This document shows, one piece after another, positions 6,297 to 8,085 of a stretch of DNA of 8,085 bases (its first letter is position 1; each line of letters opens with the position of its first letter). The translations under genes were made by a program, and so were the position numbers. This DNA comes from Akkermansiaceae bacterium (GTDB taxonomy: Bacteria > Verrucomicrobiota > Verrucomicrobiia > Verrucomicrobiales > Akkermansiaceae): positions 1 through 8,085 of the forward strand of contig JARFPV010000304.1 in the NCBI GenBank assembly GCA_029288115.1, read 5' to 3'. A model generated the notes under the pieces. It made no database searches and was not told where the DNA came from. It was given only the letters and a program-made list of their open reading frames with translations.

Positions 6297-6578
6297 ATGA
6301 ATAAAAAAGCCAACGATATTGTTAGAAAATGGAGCGGCCCGGCCGTCTCTGTGGTAAGTTACGGACTGATCATCGGATTCGCTCTCAGTGGACTCGCCAT
6401 CATGGGGATCAGCGCACTGGTGTGGGTGATTTTCAACACCAGCCTGTTCTCGGGATTCGGCCTGCTCACCGGTGGGCTATTCCTCTCAGCAGCCACCGCC
6501 CTATTCCTTGGCAAACTGACCAAGGCTGGCGACGACCTGTATCGCAAACACGAAAAACAGCAAACCGCCAAAGCCTGA
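6297..6578 (+). CDS. Small two-helix membrane protein, hypothetical
   Basis: The 93-residue product is not recognised as any family. It starts with a basic segment (MNKKANDIVRKW), has a long hydrophobic helix at about 17-46 and a second at 51-71, and ends in a charged tail (GKLTKAGDDLYRKHEKQQTAKA, in two parts). Both ends are basic, so an inner-membrane hairpin with both termini in the cytoplasm is predicted. It has glycine-rich helices but no catalytic motif. The ATG at 6297 is the first in frame after a stop-rich leader and lacks a clear Shine-Dalgarno sequence. Translation length, membrane pattern and tail make it a believable gene. It is divergent from the exported PDZ-HEAT gene, with a 144-base gap, and is followed by a stem-loop at 6589-6608. 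Confidence 0.7.
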   Translation: MNKKANDIVRKWSGPAVSVVSYGLIIGFALSGLAIMGISALVWVIFNTSLFSGFGLLTGGLFLSAATALFLGKLTKAGDDLYRKHEKQQTAKA

Positions 6579-6588
6579 TCCAATTTCT

Positions 6589-6608
6589 CGGAAAGCACTT
6601 GCTTTCCG
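6589..6608 (+). terminator. Perfect 8-bp stem-loop after the small membrane protein gene
   Basis: CGGAAAGC-ACTT-GCTTTCCG is a perfect 8-bp hairpin with a four-base loop, 10 bases after the TGA of the small membrane protein gene. No T tract follows (next bases are GTCATG), so it is not a standard intrinsic terminator. It may instead stabilise the 3' end or act with Rho. It overlaps the region where the promoter of the SRP RNA gene should lie. Confidence 0.45.
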
Positions 6609-6626
6609 GTCATGTGTGGGTATGTG
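6599..6626 (+). promoter_or_regulatory. Possible promoter of the SRP RNA gene
   Basis: TTGCTT (6599-6604), a 16-base spacer and TATGTG (6621-6626) form a weak sigma-70-like pair, each box matching the consensus at about half its positions. The expected transcript start, about 7 bases on, falls at 6633-6634, exactly where the SRP RNA closing stem begins. That positional fit is the main support. Confidence 0.3.
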
Positions 6627-6633
6627 TTGCCCC

Positions 6634-6735
6634 GCTGTCAGGGCTGTGGAGTGTCGGCAGATGAATTTGGTCAGGTCCGAAAGGAAGCAGCCACAGTTTG
6701 TCCGTCATTGCCGCAGTTCCTGGCAGCACTTTTTT
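6634..6735 (+). ncRNA. ffs: Signal recognition particle RNA (4.5S, small bacterial type)
   Basis: This RNA forms the SRP with Ffh and brings ribosomes making membrane and secreted proteins to FtsY at the membrane. The near-invariant domain IV sequence is present at 6669-6692: GGTCAGGTCC, GAAA tetraloop, then GGAAGCAGCC. The flanks fold into one long rod. 6634-6642 (GCTGTCAGG) pairs with 6719-6727 (CCTGGCAGC) with one G-U. 6643-6649 pairs with 6711-6717, and CGGCAGA at 6655-6661 pairs with TTTG-T-CCG at 6697-6704 around a bulge. A six-T run (6730-6735) follows the closing stem and would serve as its terminator. The length of about 100 bases is that of the E. coli-like form lacking the Alu domain. 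The exact ends are inferred from pairing. The sequence is non-coding; the open frame crossing it has no protein features. Confidence 0.95.
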
Positions 6736-6818
6736 GCCCCGGTATTTGGAGTATTCAGCTCCCCAGCAGTCCTTGAGCAACTGCCGCGCCCTGTTTCTCG
6801 TAAAAATAAACGAATCCC

Positions 6819-6848
6819 CTGTAACATTTGCCGTTCCTGATGGATAAG
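6819..6848 (+). promoter_or_regulatory. Possible promoter region of the sigma factor gene
   Basis: TGTAACATTT at 6820-6829 contains an AAC core like that of many ECF-type -35 elements, and GATAAG at 6843-6848 lies 17 bases after TGTAAC. Autoregulation by the encoded sigma factor is common in this protein class, which makes this a sensible place to look. No second copy of the motif in the window supports it, so it remains a guess. Confidence 0.25.
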
Positions 6849-6850
6849 CT

Positions 6851-6859
6851 TAGGTAGGA
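6851..6859 (+). promoter_or_regulatory. Ribosome binding site deciding the sigma factor start
   Basis: TAGGTAGGA is a good Shine-Dalgarno sequence. It abuts ATG 6860, too close for use, but lies 9 bases before the in-frame ATG 6869. The second ATG is therefore preferred as the start. Confidence 0.6.
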
Positions 6860-6868
6860 ATGGGCAAA

Positions 6869-7402
6869 ATGGGCAAAAAAGAAAATCCAGACGACCTGCA
6901 GGCCTATGTCAACTTACTGGTCGAGCATCAGGACAGACTGCGTGCCTACATCTACACGCTCATCCCCGGTAGCCAGTATGTGGGCGATGTGCTGCAGAAC
7001 ACCAATGCCGTGTTATGGCAAAAACGGAAACAGTTCGAGCACGGCACCAATTTCCTCGCCTGGGCATTCAACATCGCCCGCTATCAGGTCAAGCACCAGC
7101 ATGGCAGGGACAAACGCGACGGCAGACTTGTGTTTTCCGACCAGCTGCTAGAACGTATCGGTGAGTCAGCCCCGACAGAGAGCCCACGTAATCGACTACT
7201 CGACGCACTCGACCTCTGCATGGCGAAACTCAGTGGCGATCAACAAAAAATCGTTCACGCACGCTATACCCACGGCAAATCACTCGAACAATATGCCAAG
7301 GAACTCGGCCGAACCGCCGGAAGCCTGCGCACCAGCTTGCATCGCATCCGTGATGCACTGAAAATCTGCGTGGAAAATACCATCTCCGAACAATCAAAAT
7401 GA
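6869..7402 (+). CDS. ECF RNA polymerase sigma factor, Rhodopirellula/Verrucomicrobium type
   Basis: The 177-residue protein is an alternative sigma factor that should direct RNA polymerase to a small regulon. Region 2 spans about residues 8-80, with VGDVLQNTNAVLWQKRKQF, then TNFLAWAFNIARYQVK, matching the sigma-70 region 2 pattern of the family. Region 4 spans about 113-167: LSGDQQKIVHARYTHGKSLEQYAKELGRTAGSLRTSLHRIRDAL (given as a span, with the helix-turn-helix around SLEQYAKELGRTAGSLRTSL). The size and two-domain layout fit ECF sigma factors. The ATG at 6860 would add only MGK, but the ribosome site favours 6869. The stop overlaps the start of the FecR-domain gene (ATGA), so the two are translationally coupled, as expected for a sigma factor and its membrane regulator. 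The target genes cannot be told from this window. Confidence 0.93.
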   Translation: MGKKENPDDLQAYVNLLVEHQDRLRAYIYTLIPGSQYVGDVLQNTNAVLWQKRKQFEHGTNFLAWAFNIARYQVKHQHGRDKRDGRLVFSDQLLERIGESAPTESPRNRLLDALDLCMAKLSGDQQKIVHARYTHGKSLEQYAKELGRTAGSLRTSLHRIRDALKICVENTISEQSK

Positions 7403-8085
7403 CCGAGGCCGAACTCAAGCACCACATCCACCTGCTACTCGACGGAGAGATCTCCGCCGATGATTTTGCCGCGCTTGAAGCCGAGCTGCTGGACAATCCC
7501 GAGGCGCTGGAAACTTATCGTGAGTACGCCCGGCTGCACTGCGGTATCCAAAAACACTGCGATATCCAGCAACTGATCAAAAACCCACCAGTCGTTCCGG
7601 TTGACCGCGTGCTTGCCCTGCAGAGAAAATCCGTTATCAGAACCTCCCTGATCGGCGCGGCGGCTGTCTTGATTCTTGCTGCTGTGACGATGTGGTATTT
7701 CCAGACTCCGGATCATCAACCGCCAATGGCGAAATTTAAAACCGCTCTGGGAAGCGACTTCACCCTCACTCACTCCGGTGAAGGCAAGGCTCCTATCGGC
7801 AATACCATGGCAGCAGGCTCCCGGCTGACACTGCGACACGGAGTGGTCGAGCTGACACTCCCGCATGACGTGCGCGCTGTGGTCCAGGCCCCTGCCAAGA
7901 TGACGTTACGCGACGAGCGGACTCTCGAGCTCACCTACGGTCGTGCCTTGTTCCAGGTGACCACCGAAGACGGCCAAGGTTTTACCGTCGCCACCCCGCA
8001 TCAGCGCATCGTCGATCTCGGAACAGAGTTTGCCATCGATTTCCAACAAAACAGCAGCGAAGTGGCGCTGCACGTCCTGCAGGGC
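7399..8085 (+). CDS. Membrane-anchored FecR-domain regulator (probable anti-sigma), 5' part
   Basis: 229 codons are visible and the frame is open at the right edge. The N-terminal region (1-75) is helical and acidic, with HLLLDGEISADDFAALEAELLDNPEA (short: LLLDGEIS, then ALEAELLDNPEA), as in cytoplasmic anti-sigma domains of this group. One transmembrane helix lies at about 80-101 (TSLIGAAAVLILAAVTMWYF). The periplasmic part ends in the FecR signature TVATPHQRIVDLGTEFAIDF (196-215) and EVALHVLQG. In iron-citrate systems FecR senses a TonB receptor and controls FecI. In verrucomicrobia and planctomycetes such proteins often continue into a LamG-like domain with unknown signals, which cannot be checked here. 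The start ATG overlaps the sigma factor stop by four bases. Residues 110-190 form a beta-rich stretch without other motifs. A minus-strand frame at 7435-7866 is a shadow of this gene. Confidence 0.92.
   Translation, partial: MTEAELKHHIHLLLDGEISADDFAALEAELLDNPEALETYREYARLHCGIQKHCDIQQLIKNPPVVPVDRVLALQRKSVIRTSLIGAAAVLILAAVTMWYFQTPDHQPPMAKFKTALGSDFTLTHSGEGKAPIGNTMAAGSRLTLRHGVVELTLPHDVRAVVQAPAKMTLRDERTLELTYGRALFQVTTEDGQGFTVATPHQRIVDLGTEFAIDFQQNSSEVALHVLQG

Noticed and set aside
6616..6840. 74-codon + strand frame
   Set aside because: It runs across the SRP RNA gene. The conservation pattern there is that of structured RNA, not protein.
7435..7866. 143-codon minus-strand frame
   Set aside because: It is antisense to the well-supported FecR-domain gene and has no recognisable features.

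Overview
The window most likely comes from a member of the Verrucomicrobiota, probably order Verrucomicrobiales. The reasons are an ECF sigma factor and FecR-type regulator pair of the Rhodopirellula/Verrucomicrobium type, a large exported PDZ + HEAT protein of a kind I associate with the Planctomycetes-Verrucomicrobia group, a four-helix-bundle (23S intervening-sequence-type) gene, and intergenic heptanucleotide arrays. The lineage is inferred from gene content, not from a phylogeny.

Left part (1-3553, all + strand): the 3' end of a four-helix-bundle protein gene, then truB (tRNA pseudouridine-55 synthase), prfA (peptide chain release factor 1) and selO/ydiU (protein AMPylase). prfA and selO are 5 bases apart and look co-transcribed. 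truB is bracketed by arrays of a 7-base unit (consensus AAMAYTC). An array in direct orientation ending in a GC palindrome leads into truB and encodes part of its N-terminus. An inverted copy with its own GC hairpin follows the truB stop, and a third array ends 5 bases before the prfA start.

Middle part (3554-6296): a hairpin-rich convergent intergenic region, then one long minus-strand gene for an exported protein of about 800 residues with a signal peptide, a PDZ domain, an alpha-helical toroid-like region and HEAT-like repeats. I think it belongs to the DUF6288 group, but its function is unknown.

Right part (6297-8085, + strand): a small two-helix membrane protein, a stem-loop, and then a complete small-type signal recognition particle RNA gene (ffs) at about 6634-6735 that no ORF explains. 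Next come an ECF sigma factor gene and, overlapping it by four bases (ATGA), the first 229 codons of a membrane-anchored FecR-domain regulator that runs off the window. The last two genes form a signalling pair, with the sigma factor directing transcription and the FecR protein probably controlling it from the membrane.

The genes are mostly housekeeping. The parts that deserve attention are the heptad/GC-palindrome elements around truB, the SRP RNA, and the uncharacterised exported PDZ-HEAT protein.
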